Assembly: GCA_963971225.1 (NCBI GenBank)
Contig: OZ020267.1
Coordinates: 52,779,590 to 52,843,589 of the forward strand
Direction of reading: 5' to 3'
DNA from: Melieria omissa
Lineage: Eukaryota; Arthropoda; Insecta; Diptera; Ulidiidae
DNA: 64,000 bases
In this document: in pieces, positions 1-10,900 of the stretch
Numbering within the stretch: the first letter of the stretch is position 1
Layout of the letters: each line of letters begins with the position of its first letter
Notes under the pieces: generated by a model
The model's database searches: none
Told to the model about the DNA's origin: nothing
The model's input: only the letters and a program-made list of their open reading frames with translations
Translations under genes and position numbers: made by a program

Positions 1-1316
1 CGGTCACCGTTAATGCCCTTTTTTTCCACTGTTGTCCCCACGATTTCCATTCCATATAATATTTTCATTTGTTATCTGGTGCGTACTTTTATGTCTCCAA
101 TGTTTGCGCTCTTAAAAAGGCCAAAAGTATTCGGTGCGCTCTTCATGGAACGTTGGCAAGGTTTGTGTTAAGAGAGCCAAAATTGTAAATGACATGTGAA
201 GAGAGTCGAATCGATGGTGGTATGTTGTCCTTTCAATATATGGAATGGAGTTAAAGGAAGCATTGTTCGAGTTTTAACTACTCTTAGTTTGTTAAGTTGG
301 GTTAGTTTGTGAGGTTCATGTCGTCATAGACTGAAGTAAATGTAATTAAAATGAAAATTTGTTTTCCTAGAATGCAGCTTATCGAACATTCTAGGATTTA
401 CACAAAATCCTGGACAACTTGTACGCACTTTCTACGTATCTATGGTTGGTTTTGTATTTTAGATAATTTGGTATATGTAGAATACAACTAATAGAACATT
501 ACTTTCTCAATACAACTATCCGCTTGTACGAATTTCCTACATCTCTGAGACTGGTCTAATGTATTTTATTTTAGATTAACTTATCTACGAAAAATGCATC
601 TAATCGAACATTTTTAGTATTTCCATACATATCTAAGCTTCTGGTGTGGATTCTCTACATCTCTCTGGCTGAGTTATTACCATGTAATTTTGATGACACA
701 TCATATTAAAGCATCAAATCAGGCTATTGTTATGTATTTAAATCAATACGTGTAACACAGGACTTCATTTTGGGGGGTTTGGGTACAACTTTTGAACCGA
801 ATACCATTCGAAACCATATTTTGTACCAGCAACTTTTGTCTTTGGGGGGTTTGAACCCCCAACTTTTCTCCCCCCAATCGAACATTCTTTTTAATAAAAA
901 GTCCAAGACCACTTTCAGGTATGATCGACGTTTTTAAGACTGAACTGTGAGTGTTAAGGGGAATACGCAGTCTCTCAGCATGAGTGTCTATGTACCAGAG
1001 ATCTGTGAGGACTATCGTAAGCCTACCAGTGTTTGCACGAGCTTTGTATAGAAGCTAGTCTGTCCTGCGAGATACAACAGAAAGTCAGTCACTTTCTCTT
1101 CCGGTCGGTTAGAGAAAGACACTGCTGGTAGAAGCCAGTCTTGACTATAGTGATTCGCTCTTTATCTTTCTTCAATGTAGCAATGGCCTGGAACCCAAAT
1201 GAGAGTGACATCTACCTACACTCCTCAACTAGCTTTGACTTAACTGAGAAACATTAAAAGGTACTGAACGGTTTACGTACTCATTCTGTCTCTACGATTT
1301 TTTAGGTTAATTTTAA
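1..1316. other. Non-coding flank with a degenerate short repeat
   Basis: I see no gene here. All frames are short and full of stops. Apart from the three-unit repeat at about 369-700, the sequence is unremarkable and moderately AT-rich. A further copy of the motif AATCGAACATT occurs near 877, outside the array. Confidence 0.6.
369..700 (+). repeat. Degenerate tandem repeat, about 110 bp x 3
   Basis: Three diverged units start near 369, 479 and 591. Each opens with a version of A-AATGCA-CTAATCGAACATT and continues with a CTTGTACG..TTTC-TAC-T..CT stretch. The spacings are 110 and 112 bp. Divergence is high, so the array is old. No coding potential is visible. Confidence 0.5.
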
Positions 1317-1870
1317 TATAGGGTGAGCCATATAAATTTTTAAATTTAAAAAGTCAATAAAAAAAAAACGGCTTGATATTTTTCAAAGATCTAACATTTA
1401 TTTGAAAGGTTGTTTTATGAAATTTATTTGTGGAAAACAATTTCGGACAAATGACCACCACGGGTGAGTTTACAGTAGCTTATCCGATCCACCCAATTTT
1501 GGAGTACTTTCTCGATGGTTTCAGGCCTTATGGCAGCAACAGCAGCTTGAATCTCGTACTTTAGATCTTAAATTGTTTCTGGATGGTTGGCGTAAAATTT
1601 ATCTTTAACCGCTCCACACAGAAAATAGTCCAACGGAGTTAAATCGCAGCTTCTGGGAGGCCAATTCACATCACCATTCCATTTTTTTGCCAAATTTCTC
1701 ACAGTTTGGGTTGAAGACTCACCACTTTGGAAAAAAGTTTTCAATATTTCCCAGTTTTCTTCTAGCGAAAAGCGACCCATTTCGTAAATTTAAGACTTTT
1801 TACTGAATATCTGTCACTTTCCTAATGGTATTTGAGTTCAAATTTAAAACGCTAGATGGCCCACCCTATA
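1317..1870 (-). mobile_element. Internally deleted Tc1/mariner-like element with TA duplication
   Basis: The ends are TATAGGGTGAGCCAT on the left and, read inward from the right, TATAGGGTGGGCCAT. This gives terminal inverted repeats of about 15 bp with looser matching further in, inserted at a TA as expected for the IS630/Tc1/mariner superfamily. The 554-bp element encodes a rearranged transposase on the minus strand that joins the N-terminal helix-turn-helix region directly to the C-terminal third. The element is therefore non-autonomous and would need a full-length relative to move. Related but longer-diverged protein remnants lie at 8447-8770. Confidence 0.85.
1424..1780 (-). pseudogene. 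Mariner-like transposase, core deleted
   Basis: Minus-strand reading from ATG at 1780 gives 118 codons, against more than 300 in intact relatives. Residues 1-36 (MGRFSLEENWEILKTFF...) resemble the N-terminal DNA-binding helix-turn-helix region, ending NLAKKWNG. The sequence then jumps to NWPPRSCDLTPLDYFLCG, the conserved block around the last catalytic aspartate. It continues to AAVAAIRPETIEKVLQNW and a C-terminal RGGHLSEIVF block. The first two catalytic acidic residues lie in the missing part. One in-frame TAA at 1568-1570 also interrupts it. The product can no longer cut or join DNA. Family assignment comes from motifs read by eye. Confidence 0.8.
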
Positions 1871-4083
1871 TTTAGAATACCTTGAATTGAACATCGTCTT
1901 TACTGCTCATGAGTTCACCCCCAGATCTCTAAGGATGGGCTTTTGTAACGTAAAAAGGGTTTTTCATTATGTCCAAACTTTAAAATTGAGTAACAAAAGT
2001 TATATGTGAGATCTGACGGATATATTTAACCTGTATTAAAGTAAACTCAATACCACTAAGTCTTGAAAATGATACCATTTCAGTGACCTGCACGAATTTT
2101 TATTATTTTATAAGAGAATTTTCAGATTTTTTTATGTTAGAGATTTAATTCCAGGAGTAAAACTTACGTACTTTGAACTGAAGTTGTACATTGGATTGAA
2201 GTGTAGATACATAATAGTGAAGACATTGAACTAAAGTATTTAATGCAACTGATTTGTTTTGCTTTTGTATTTTTGTTCATGGATCTGGATCAATTGACAA
2301 GAAATCGATTTGTGTAAGGAAGCGCAGGGTCAAGGAAAATCCATAGCAAAGTTTCTTAAACTCTTCAGAAAGACGAAAGTAAACAGCTTCTCTACTGAAA
2401 GCCATTGCAAGTCATCATCAACTTTGAAAACCGGACTTATAAAGTGACTTCTAATAAAAAGAACCCAATTATGTGACCGAAAAATGTAGAAATCCTTCCT
2501 TAGTCAAGTTTAGTCCTAAGATACTCCAAACTATTCTGAGGTCAAGCATAAAATTTGGCCAGTTCAGGCAGAAAATTTGGCCAATTTGGCACATGAATCA
2601 TGAATCATGGTGTCAAGACCTTTTTGCACACAACTCCTGCAGTAAACTTTTCCATAGCTCCTCTCTTGAGTTTCTTTCTCAGATGTTCAAACCACTTTGA
2701 TATAATTTATAGTCGAATTTTTATTTCATAAGCGAAAAGTATTGCTTAGAAAATACATTTTAAAATACAGTTTGAAAAATTTAACTTACCACATGAGGCT
2801 AGTTTTGAAATCAAAAACAAAAACTCGCACCATAATTCTTATGTTGTGAAGAAAACTAAAACTGAAAAAAATAAAAAATAATAATATAATAATAATAAAA
2901 ATAATAATAATAATAATAAATGTAAAATAAAAAAGTGAAAAATAAAACTTGAATTTAAGTAATTTTAATAATAATTAAATAAAAAGTAATAATTAAATAA
3001 TTTTTATTTATTGATAAAAAAAAATCTTGTTCAATGTTATTCGGTGAGCGCAAAGTAAAATCGAAAAATAATTTTTGTTATTTTGATTTTTATATTTAGA
3101 TTTTATATTTAGCTCATAATTTTTATGGTCCCCGTTCCAAAGCTACTGCAATGGTCCCAAAAATATGAGAAAACCGCTACATTTTGAATTAATCAAAATC
3201 ATTGTGAGCTCGCAGATTCATTCACAGTGTTCAATCAGGTTTTCTCTCACCGCTCTATTTCCTCACACTTTCTAAGTCTTCTAATAGCTAAACAACATGC
3301 AACATGTTTTCTGATTGAACAATCCAAGACTCATGACTTACTTTTGGTTTAGAATTGGTCAGAGCAATTTCTAGATGACGCAACTGGGCATTGGGCACAA
3401 ATTTCTTCCAATTCGTTGGAAAACAGTTTGTAGAATAGCATTGTTGATTTGACGAACATTCCTAATGAAGGGTTAAGCTATCATTATTGTGTTTCTCCAA
3501 ACTGATACTTTCAAGAGTAAAGCACTACCCATTCTTCTGAGAATTGCGTACTTTCCGCTTTCAGTATCGATTCGGTTCAACACTATTCATCACAACAACT
3601 AATAATTACTACCAATAATGACAACATGCATTCATATTTCACTCTATACCACGACTCATTTATTTCATGCAACCAGGCGTGAAATCACTTCATGAAAGGA
3701 AGATCTCCGTAGATTTTATGGTGGAACAAATTAGATCACTTTTGCTCAATAAAGCAACCATTATTGCGTTGCTTGGAATACTCAAATGTATGTGTGTAGT
3801 GATGGCATAGTAAATTATTAATACGTATTGCGTATTAAGTCGATAATTTGCTTTATTGCGACCCAAACAACACACAACAACACAAAAACCACGACCCATA
3901 AATAACAGAAATGCAAATTTTCGAACAGCAAAAAAACTGTAACGCTTACATGTCGCCATATTTCTGGCATTTTTATCGAGCAAACAAATAACAATACGAA
4001 AATATTCTGCACTATAAATACAAAACATAAACAACGCGCTAACGCATAGAATATCCAAAAAGCCGATTACAATGCAAACTCAC
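1871..4083. other. AT-rich non-coding DNA
   Basis: No gene is recognisable. The stretch at about 2860-3010 is low-complexity AAT/AAATA repeat. The frame at 2473-2700 has no recognisable domain and ordinary non-coding composition. The 3690-4058 minus frames are Cys/Phe/Ile-rich and look like chance translations. Confidence 0.6.
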
Positions 4084-4430
4084 CTGAGCCGTTGACGTGA
4101 AAATGCCAAAGGAAAAAAGTGCTGCAAGAAGCAGTTGGTCGCTGTCGAGTTCTGGTTGGATGTCGAGTTGTAGGTAATTTTCGCATAATTGTGATTTGTC
4201 AGGATAGCAGAGGAGCCAACAAAAGCGGCAATCTCGCATGCAATATTTATGTAAATACATTTATCGACGAACACAGCCGGTGTCAGGCAGCAGCGAGGTA
4301 CGACAGTGATTGGAACCGGGCGGGGGAGGGAAGACTTAAGGAGCAAAGAGTTGCTGGTTGGCAGAGTGGCTCGTAACAGAGAGGGGCAGAGGGGCAAGTA
4401 GCACAAAAACGTACGTGGCACAAAAAAAGC
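4084..4430 (-). other. Possible minus-strand exon or 5'-UTR ending in a strong donor
   Basis: Read on the minus strand, the block ends CTCAG|GTGAGT with the donor at plus positions 4078-4083, a near-consensus 5' splice site. The preceding 350 bp are more GC-balanced than their surroundings and several overlapping frames stay open across it. None has a recognisable domain, and no matching acceptor or promoter was identified. It could be an untranslated first exon or simply a chance donor in a conserved island. Confidence 0.2.
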
Positions 4431-5411
4431 AAAAAATGCTGCGCGGCGTGTGGGCGACTGAAGATTGTTTGATCGATTTTCATAGGCAATTTAAATGCTA
4501 TTATGGCGTAACGAATAAATGCAAAAACAAATTGCATGATTTTATAAATTATCAAATAAATATTTTATAAACATATTAGCTGCGGTGCGGTTGCAATATT
4601 GCGACCGAAAATTGCATGCAAGACAAAGTGTAATAAGATTCTTAACGTATCTCAGTTGGGACTTTTTATTGAAATTTGTTTACTTTCAAGGATTACAGTA
4701 AACAAAAATTGCATAACAACAAACGATATTCGTATTTAGAAAAATTCAAAGTAAGAAAAAGTTGCTGCAAATGTGAGGTTCTTAAATGAACAAAATAAGA
4801 ATAGACTTGGGTATAGTGAATTCGAAATTTATCTTCTTTCCAAGTGAGAAAACATGGGAATTGAATTGCAATGACGTTCAAAACAGAACTTGTACCTTGA
4901 AAATTTGGTGAAGAATTGGCAATGATGCACGAAATAGAGCTTGGAACAAGTAGAACAAACCAATGTATAGGAAACCCCACTGAATGTTGCATCAAGTATG
5001 ATCAGAGATTTGTCTTAGGTGGGTCATAACTACTTCGATGAAAGAACAAGTATGTTCGAGAGGCCCATTTATGTTAATTATCAAATTTTTTTGGACTCAT
5101 ATTGCTCGTTAAAAGATACAGTTCAAACTTTCAAAGAAAGTTAAGTAGACTGTGGAAGGTTGTCGAAGAAGAATTCACCCCATTAAGTCTTTTCTTTCTT
5201 AGATATTGCAGAATAACTATGTAGCAATTTAAGTACATTTTCCTTCTTTTCATCATTGGTTCTTCGAAATCGTATTCGATTCTTTGATAAAGTCTTCTTC
5301 AGGTCCGCTAGACAGCCGAGCAAAAATATAGTCATATAACCATTCCCAGAAGCTTTGGCCTCAGTCACACGCACCAACCATCCAAACTTTCCATCACCTT
5401 CAAAAAAAGAC
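4431..5411. other. Non-coding DNA
   Basis: I see no gene. Frames at 4693-4995 and 5183-5425 (minus) lack recognisable domains or supporting splice and promoter signals. No repeat structure stands out. Confidence 0.5.
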
Positions 5412-5535
5412 GACCACTCTAACACTTCTTTAACGCTGCGCTGTAAAAAACATCAAATTGTGGCAAAAACTAGCAGAAAGTGAGCCAACGCAGCTAACGA
5501 ACAGCGACGTAAAAGTGCAAGTGAAAATGCTTTTG
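5412..5535 (+). other. Candidate 5'-untranslated exon with GTGAGT donor
   Basis: A purine-rich, UTR-like stretch ends at TTTTG|GTGAGT with the donor at 5536-5541. The left edge is not defined by any signal and 5412 is only a guess. If joined to the acceptor at 7529/7530, the ATG at 5527 would open a seven-codon upstream frame (MLLVSIV). Its TAA overlaps the ATG of the next exon as TAATG. The pairing of the two exons is inference from splice-site quality and order; the intron would be about 2 kb and would contain the piggyBac-like element. Confidence 0.3.
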
Positions 5536-6190
5536 GTGAGTGCATTCGCTGGTGCGTCTAATACCAACGAGACCGAAGTGGTTTCTGGGTATGGTTTTTG
5601 TGCGTTACGGTTGTTGTTGGTTGCACTTGTAAAACGCCCACGACTAAGCCATCTAAATAGCAGCTTCATGCTTGTAAGAGCTACGAAGTAGAATTTGTCG
5701 AACAAAGGAGTGCAGCAAAAATATTGAAAGTGCTTTTAGTGCAAATTTAAAATGGAAATTCAAGCATTTTTTCAACTGATTAGTACTAAAAAATGATAAA
5801 TTTGCTGATTTTTGTAAACAAATAAAAAAGTGAAACAGCTCAAATTTTTGGATTTTTCAGAAAACGCAAAAACCCGATTTTGAGCTGAATAAAAATTTTT
5901 TTTTTTAAGTATAAACCATTAAGTACAAAACATATAATCCTTACAGATTATGTTTTAGAATAGATTACAACGATTTTTTATTTTACACAAGAAAATCTAA
6001 AATTTTGAGTTATGACTTTTTTGATGATATTTTAGTAAAATAATTACCGAATTATTTTAAGTTATGTCAATTTTGCTAAATTTAAAAATTATCAATGACA
6101 GTTAAAAAGTTGAAGAAAATATTTGAAAACACGAAATTAATTAACTTATTTGAAATTATAAACCAAAATTTAAACCAACTTTGCTTAAAA
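5536..6190. other. AT-rich spacer
   Basis: Very AT-rich sequence with no gene, repeat or recognisable site. If the 5412-5535 exon is real, this would be the first part of its intron. Confidence 0.5.
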
Positions 6191-7172
6191 TTAACCCGGC
6201 GTTGGTGTGGTGAAAAAAAATTACGTTATTGGTGTGGTGGGGTATGACATACCCCAAAACTTTATATAGCACCAACCTCACGAAACAACACAAATATAAA
6301 TTATAGCAATTATATTTATATTATTCTTCGTTTTATTTTACGTAAGAAAATGCAAAAAAAATTCATGTGCAAGCAATTTGTAAAAGAAAATAACAAATAT
6401 AAGAAAAATAAACGAAAATTACTGACATTTATAGGTTGACTCCATAAAATGGGGTTTACAAAAATTGTATTATATAATTTTCCAAAAACCCAAGTGTATT
6501 TTACAAACGACATACATATAGTTATGTGATATAAAATTTTTGGTAGCTACGGTGAAAGAGTAGCGAAATACAGGGTCTCAAAATTAGCGAATTTTTTGCC
6601 AGATGTATAAGGTTTTTGCTCTGAGACAAACCGAACATTGTGTGCTGTACTGACGACGTTTTGGTATATCTTCGCATTATCGCAAGGATTTACAGAATCA
6701 TGATGATGTAGAAAAATAATGATATTTTTTGGAAAACGATTGTCGTATGTGCTATTAAAATCAATACGACATTCGTTTTCTACGGCTACGAAATGCGAAT
6801 ACTGAACTGGGAGCTTTTCGTGCAAGTAGCAGTTGGACAGTTTGTATTTGCCTCTTATTTTTCCGTACAGTGAGTTTTTAAATAAATCGATGACTACTAG
6901 ACCACCAAAAATATCACTTTGAGTTCAAAATCATTTACACAAAAAGTTACGTTATTGGTGTGGTGGGGTATGTCATACCCCAATGAACTTTAGCGGGGTG
7001 TGACTAAAATCTGGTCACATTCAAGTCATTTTTGGATAGCAAATGTGTATGGTTGGACTGTTATAAACAGCTACTAGAAGCGATAGTGCCCACATACAAC
7101 TGATATCCGTATTATTTACAAAAATACAACTTCTGGGGTATGGTATACCCCACCACACCAATGCCGGGTTAA
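6191..7172. mobile_element. piggyBac-like MITE with TTAA duplication
   Basis: TTAA at 6191-6194 and 7169-7172 flank termini CCCGGCGTTGGTGTGGTG (left) and CCCGGCATTGGTGTGGTG (read inward from the right). TTAA targeting and ends starting CCC are hallmarks of the piggyBac superfamily. Inside, a block TTGGTGTGGTGGGGTATG followed by a palindromic return CATACCCC occurs at 6221-6255 and again, in the same orientation, at 6947-6983. A related GGGGTATGGTATACCCC sits inside the right end. No transposase domain could be recognised; the minus frame at 6547-6825 (92 codons) is unassigned. The 974-bp element is therefore probably non-autonomous. Confidence 0.8.
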
Positions 7173-7529
7173 AACAAAGACTTATTGCATAAAAAGTGTT
7201 TGAATTGAATTAGGACTCTTTTGCATTGAGCTGCAGCGATCAAATAGCATCAAACTTCTGGACGTGAAGACAGACCTAACTGTTTTTTGGCAACAGTTAA
7301 CAACAACATAATATACTGAGCTTATTGCTATATATAACTTATTGGTAAAAAATTAAAAAAAATAATAAAAATTTTGAGTTGTGTCACTTTTGAAGTGGGT
7401 GTGCAAATATTGCTCAGCCCTCAGGTTTTCCACATTTATTTCAAATTAAAATACTGATTTTTAGGTCAGATTACTGTTTACCTACTAATTTCTAACTTTA
7501 TTAACATTTATTTTCTATTTTCATTGCAG
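7173..7529. other. Spacer ending in a strong splice acceptor
   Basis: No gene. The last 45 bases contain branch-point-like CTAAT/CTAAC, a T-rich tract and CATTGCAG, a textbook 3' splice site for the exon that starts at 7530. Confidence 0.5.
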
Positions 7530-7584
7530 GTGAGCATTGTTTAATGGCTGATATAGAAATGGATTTCAATAGAGATTGTGAAAT
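7530..7584 (+). CDS. Candidate 55-nt exon with start codon, or recursive-splicing exon
   Basis: The exon is bounded by TTTTCATTGCAG| upstream and |GTAAGTTTG downstream, both near consensus. ATG at 7544 opens MADIEMDFNRDCE plus two bases of a split codon before the donor, so the phase is 2. I do not recognise the protein. The exon itself begins GTGAGC directly after the AG, so the acceptor also reads as a reconstituted donor (GCAG|GTGAGC). That is the arrangement of recursive-splicing ratchet points in long fly introns, so it may be a first coding exon, an alternative exon or a transient splicing intermediate. No following coding exon was found in the window. Confidence 0.45.
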
Positions 7585-7929
7585 GTAAGTTTGCTTGTTT
7601 TTCCATTTTTGCTGATAAAAATCGATCTGGAAACTGACATCTGGCAGAATCCAATAAAGATTATGCTTCGCTAAAAACGCTTTGAATTGTCTTTGGAGAG
7701 AAAGAACAGGAAGTAGTATTATCCCTAACGGAGTTGTAGAGATCAGAGTCTAGTTTACTCAGAGCATAATTTCTACTTCTTCTGTCCTATTTGACACTTG
7801 AGTAAAGTAACAAAAATGTAATATCCAAGCAGTTGAGCAGTTTATCTTCTCAAAACCATTGGCCAATATTTGATACTACGTGCCATTATCAATCAAAAGA
7901 TTGGTTTTGTTATATTCCTCTTTCCTTTA
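7585..7929. other. Intron-like spacer
   Basis: No gene or repeat seen between the donor at 7585 and the retrotransposon remnant that begins at 7930. Confidence 0.5.
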
Positions 7930-8101
7930 TCAAGAATGATTAAAAAGCTCATACAGTTCCTTGTTTGTTCGTATACCATAGTCGCCAATACGAACAGGGC
8001 TAAAGCATCTTCCTCTTAAACACCCCAAAGCGACCTATTGTCGTTTCGCAATAGTGTCCATACTTCCGCGCCATAACGAAGCATGGATGGAATTAGCGTC
8101 C
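7930..8101 (-). pseudogene. RTE-like non-LTR retrotransposon, reverse transcriptase C-terminal remnant
   Basis: Minus-strand translation gives TLIPSMLRYGAEVWTLLRND, then an in-frame stop, and after a frameshift RIGDYGIRTNKELYELFN. The Y-G-A-E-x-W-T motif followed by R-I-G-D..R-x-N-x-E-L-Y-E-L is the C-terminal signature of RTE-type reverse transcriptases in many animals. Only about 57 codons survive, with a stop and a frameshift, so it is a dead fragment. The intact protein would copy its own RNA into a nicked chromosomal target. No 3' tail or target duplication is visible. Confidence 0.65.
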
Positions 8102-8446
8102 TAAACCCTGGAGAGAGGTTTCTACTTCAACATTGTCAATTGAGTAGCAGATACCGATACCGTAGTAAACTTTTCTTTATAACCCAAAGAGAACTATTAA
8201 TCCTTATTAGTTACTATTAGAGAATCTACTTACATCCCGCAAATAGTTTGTTTCGACAAGTCTGGCATGTTTATCAATGTGGATTCATTATTTTCTACAA
8301 ACATTTCTAAACAAATTTAATACTTATCAAGTTAAAAACAAAATATGTTGTTTTATCAATGTTTTTATGGGTTTCGATTCAGGTTTTTAAAAAATTCTTA
8401 CTACAGTTTAATCTCTTTCGATTGACTGTAAAAAAATATGCTACAA

Positions 8447-8770
8447 ATGGCCAAATGGCTGATCACAAATCGTTGCTCTTTTTCGATTTTTTATGACATT
8501 TTGACAAAAATTTGAATCTATCTCACTGATGACGCGTTGGATCTCAACATTGAGCTCAGGAATTGTTTGTGCTTTATTCGCATAGACCAGATATTTGATC
8601 AGACCCCAAAGAAACAAATTGCACAGAGTTAAATTGCACGACTTTAGTGGCCAGTTGACAATTTTAGTTGAAGTTTTTGGAGATGATTCGGTCAGAAAAT
8701 TGTTGTTTTATTATGTGGCAGGTGGTGCAGTTCTGCCAAACCCAAATATTGTTCAGATTAATACGGTCTT
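8447..8770 (-). pseudogene. Degenerate mariner-like transposase C-terminal half
   Basis: On the minus strand, NWPLKSCNLTLCNLFLWG aligns with the conserved WPPRSCDLTPLDYFLWG block near the third catalytic acid. A degraded CTTCH stretch upstream fits the region of the second catalytic acid. Downstream, ANKAQTIPELNVEIQRVI and a terminal FGHL match the usual C-terminal region of this family (compare 1424-1780 and 50610-50990). Frameshifts and stops are present. No inverted-repeat ends were identified. Confidence 0.65.
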
Positions 8771-9270
8771 TTATGGGTGGAATATGGAGGTCTATGAAGG
8801 CATCGGTAAATTGCGATTTGTTTTGAAAAATGCTGAATTAATGTTCTCGAGTTTTCAGCGACACTCTTGTTTACAGCACCAATGTTACAAGTATCCCTAG
8901 ACCGGCCGGTACATCAATTCACTGTTGATTCAATGCTCATAAGCGACCCAGTTTCTTCATATTCATTTAACTTTTTGTCGAACTATTAACACATTATTTG
9001 TAACTCTACGAAATTTCCGTAAAGTTACTAAGCATATTTGAATCAAATTCGCAGTTTTATTCTGGCAGTCATACATTTAAACTATTTCAGGTAAAACTAC
9101 ACATTACTATTATTATTAGTAACATGGGATAAGCAACAATTAGATACGCCAAACCCTAAACTCAAAATGTGTATTGACCGTTGTTGTGTGTTGGTACCAT
9201 AAATGCCAGTGACAACAGTGAAAACGAGTTAGACGACTGAAGGTGCAATAGGTCAAAATTGTAAAAGGAT
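8771..9270. other. Non-coding DNA
   Basis: No gene. A motif CTATTTCAG|GTAAAA at 9090 resembles an acceptor fused to a donor, but its pyrimidine tract is weak. Confidence 0.4.
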
Positions 9271-9565
9271 AAGTGGGGGAAAAGACGGTGCGGTATGTTT
9301 GTGTGGCCACAAGTAAAAGTATCTGCAATCAGAGCATTGACGAGCGCATTCAGATACATTCCACACATTCATACAAAATGCGAGATAGAATCCAAACGCG
9401 TGAGATACATTCCACGCCATTAACACAACGAACGGAGTCGCTCAGAAGTAAATTGTGTAGATACAAATTTTGTATCTTGTATCTATGTATACGAGTGGCA
9501 CAGAGTCAGATAAAGACAGCAAAAGGGCAGCCGAGAAGAGAGACCAAATGGCGCTCTGGCAGCTG
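9271..9565 (+). other. Possible first exon with GTAAGT donor
   Basis: A GC-balanced block ends at CAGCTG|GTAAGTGC with the donor at 9566. An ATG at 9548 in decent context (CCAAATGG) would encode MALWQL before the splice. A longer open frame (98 codons from 9273) covers the same block but reads through the donor and resembles no known protein. There is no defined promoter; the left edge is arbitrary. Confidence 0.25.
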
Positions 9566-10111
9566 GTAAGTGCGGAATATGAAAAGCAAAACAAACAGAG
9601 CGATAAACATGGCAAAGCAGCTGAGAGCACAAATTATGGGTTGCCATTGCAGGGGTGTGGATTATTTTGTAAGATATAATGGAGCACACAAACGACGAAA
9701 TTATATTGAAAAAACTTTGTAGATGAGAGAAAACTTTGAATAAAATTTTATTTGAATTTTTTGTTTGCCAATTAAACACAATTTTTAATGTTGAATAATA
9801 GTAAATGTGAAGTAGAAAAAAGGTAACAAATTTTATGTTCAAAGTGGAGTAAATTTTGTTTGATGTTAGCTTACATAGCAACCGAGCCGAGCCGCACACG
9901 ACCAACCAAATGCACACCAGACCCGAATGTGCCGACCAGTTGCCGAACGAGCCAAAACAACAAAAAAAAACGAAACAAAGAATTGTGGAAGGCAACGAAA
10001 AAAACCCGGTAGATGAGGCATTCGCATTCGCCAACTCGCATTCGTAGTCGCATTCGTAGTCGTGTACGTACTCGCACTCGCCGTTGCCAGATACTTTATC
10101 CGTCACAGTGT

Positions 10112-10150
10112 GGCCGTCAGTCTAGTGTCAGATACGAAGTTATTCAGCTC
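10112..10150 (+). promoter_or_regulatory. Candidate core promoter: initiator plus DPE-like element
   Basis: GTCAGTCTAG at 10116-10125 matches the fly initiator TCAGTY, with A at 10119 as +1. At +28 to +32 the bases are AGCTC, one change from an RGWYV downstream promoter element. Upstream is a run of CATTCG/GTACG-like hexamers (10015-10085). Downstream is a typical fly 5'-UTR rich in CAA triplets. The match is by eye and no TATA box is present. Confidence 0.35.
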
Positions 10151-10900
10151 TGCGCGCGGAAGAAATTCGTTCTTATTTGCTTTCAACAATTCGAAATACA
10201 ACAACAACAACAATTTTTAAAAAGCAGCAATAACAACAACACCACATATAACAATAGCTACAACAACAACAGTAAATTTAAAAAATTATTTCAAAAAATT
10301 TCTAAACGTAGCAAAAATTTCCTAAGTAAATAAAGAAAATTTTCAAAACACATAACCGTTAAAAAATTATTTTGAAAAAATACAAAAGTTTTAAAAACCA
10401 AAAGTAAAATAAATCATTAATAACAACAACACAAACTAGCAGTTATGCTAAACTAAACGGAAAAGAAATTCATTATTCCCGTCAAAAAAAAATCTCTCAC
10501 AACTTTGCCAGCACAGAAAAAAATCGTTGCCGCGTTGTCGAGCATTAAATGTTCTACCAGTTTTAGCTAAGCTATTAAAAAAGTAGCTGAATAGAAAAAA
10601 ATCTTCATAAAAAATCTATAAAAAAGTTTAAACTTGCATAAAAGGTTATTAAGTGAAATAAAGCATCAACAACAACCACAACAGCAGCGCAAAGCAAAAT
10701 TATTCCGTTTTTTGCGGCCACGCTTAGTGCACAAAGAGAAAAATTTACCAATATTCGAAAATTTGTTGCTGTATTGCAGCATTTCTTCACAATAACAAAA
10801 TGTAATTATATTTATAAAATTTATTTATTAGTGTTTTGTAAATAATACGAAAAAGTGAAAAACGCAAATGCCAACAAAGTTTTGTGCTAATTTTGGCGCT
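10119..10900 (+). other. Candidate 5'-untranslated region
   Basis: A-rich and CAA-rich sequence (for example 10195-10290 and 10660-10690) following the candidate initiator resembles long untranslated leaders of fly developmental genes. No clear donor or main start codon was located, so its 3' limit is uncertain. The minus frame across 9483-10106 (207 codons) overlaps the promoter side and has non-coding composition. Confidence 0.3.

Noticed and set aside
8595..8900. 101-codon plus frame
   Set aside because: It is the antisense shadow of the minus-strand mariner-like transposase remnant.
9483..10106. Longest open frame of the window (207 codons, minus)
   Set aside because: Cys/Phe/Ser-rich composition, overlaps a candidate promoter on the other strand and simple hexamer repeats, no domain or conserved motif. 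Judged a chance frame.
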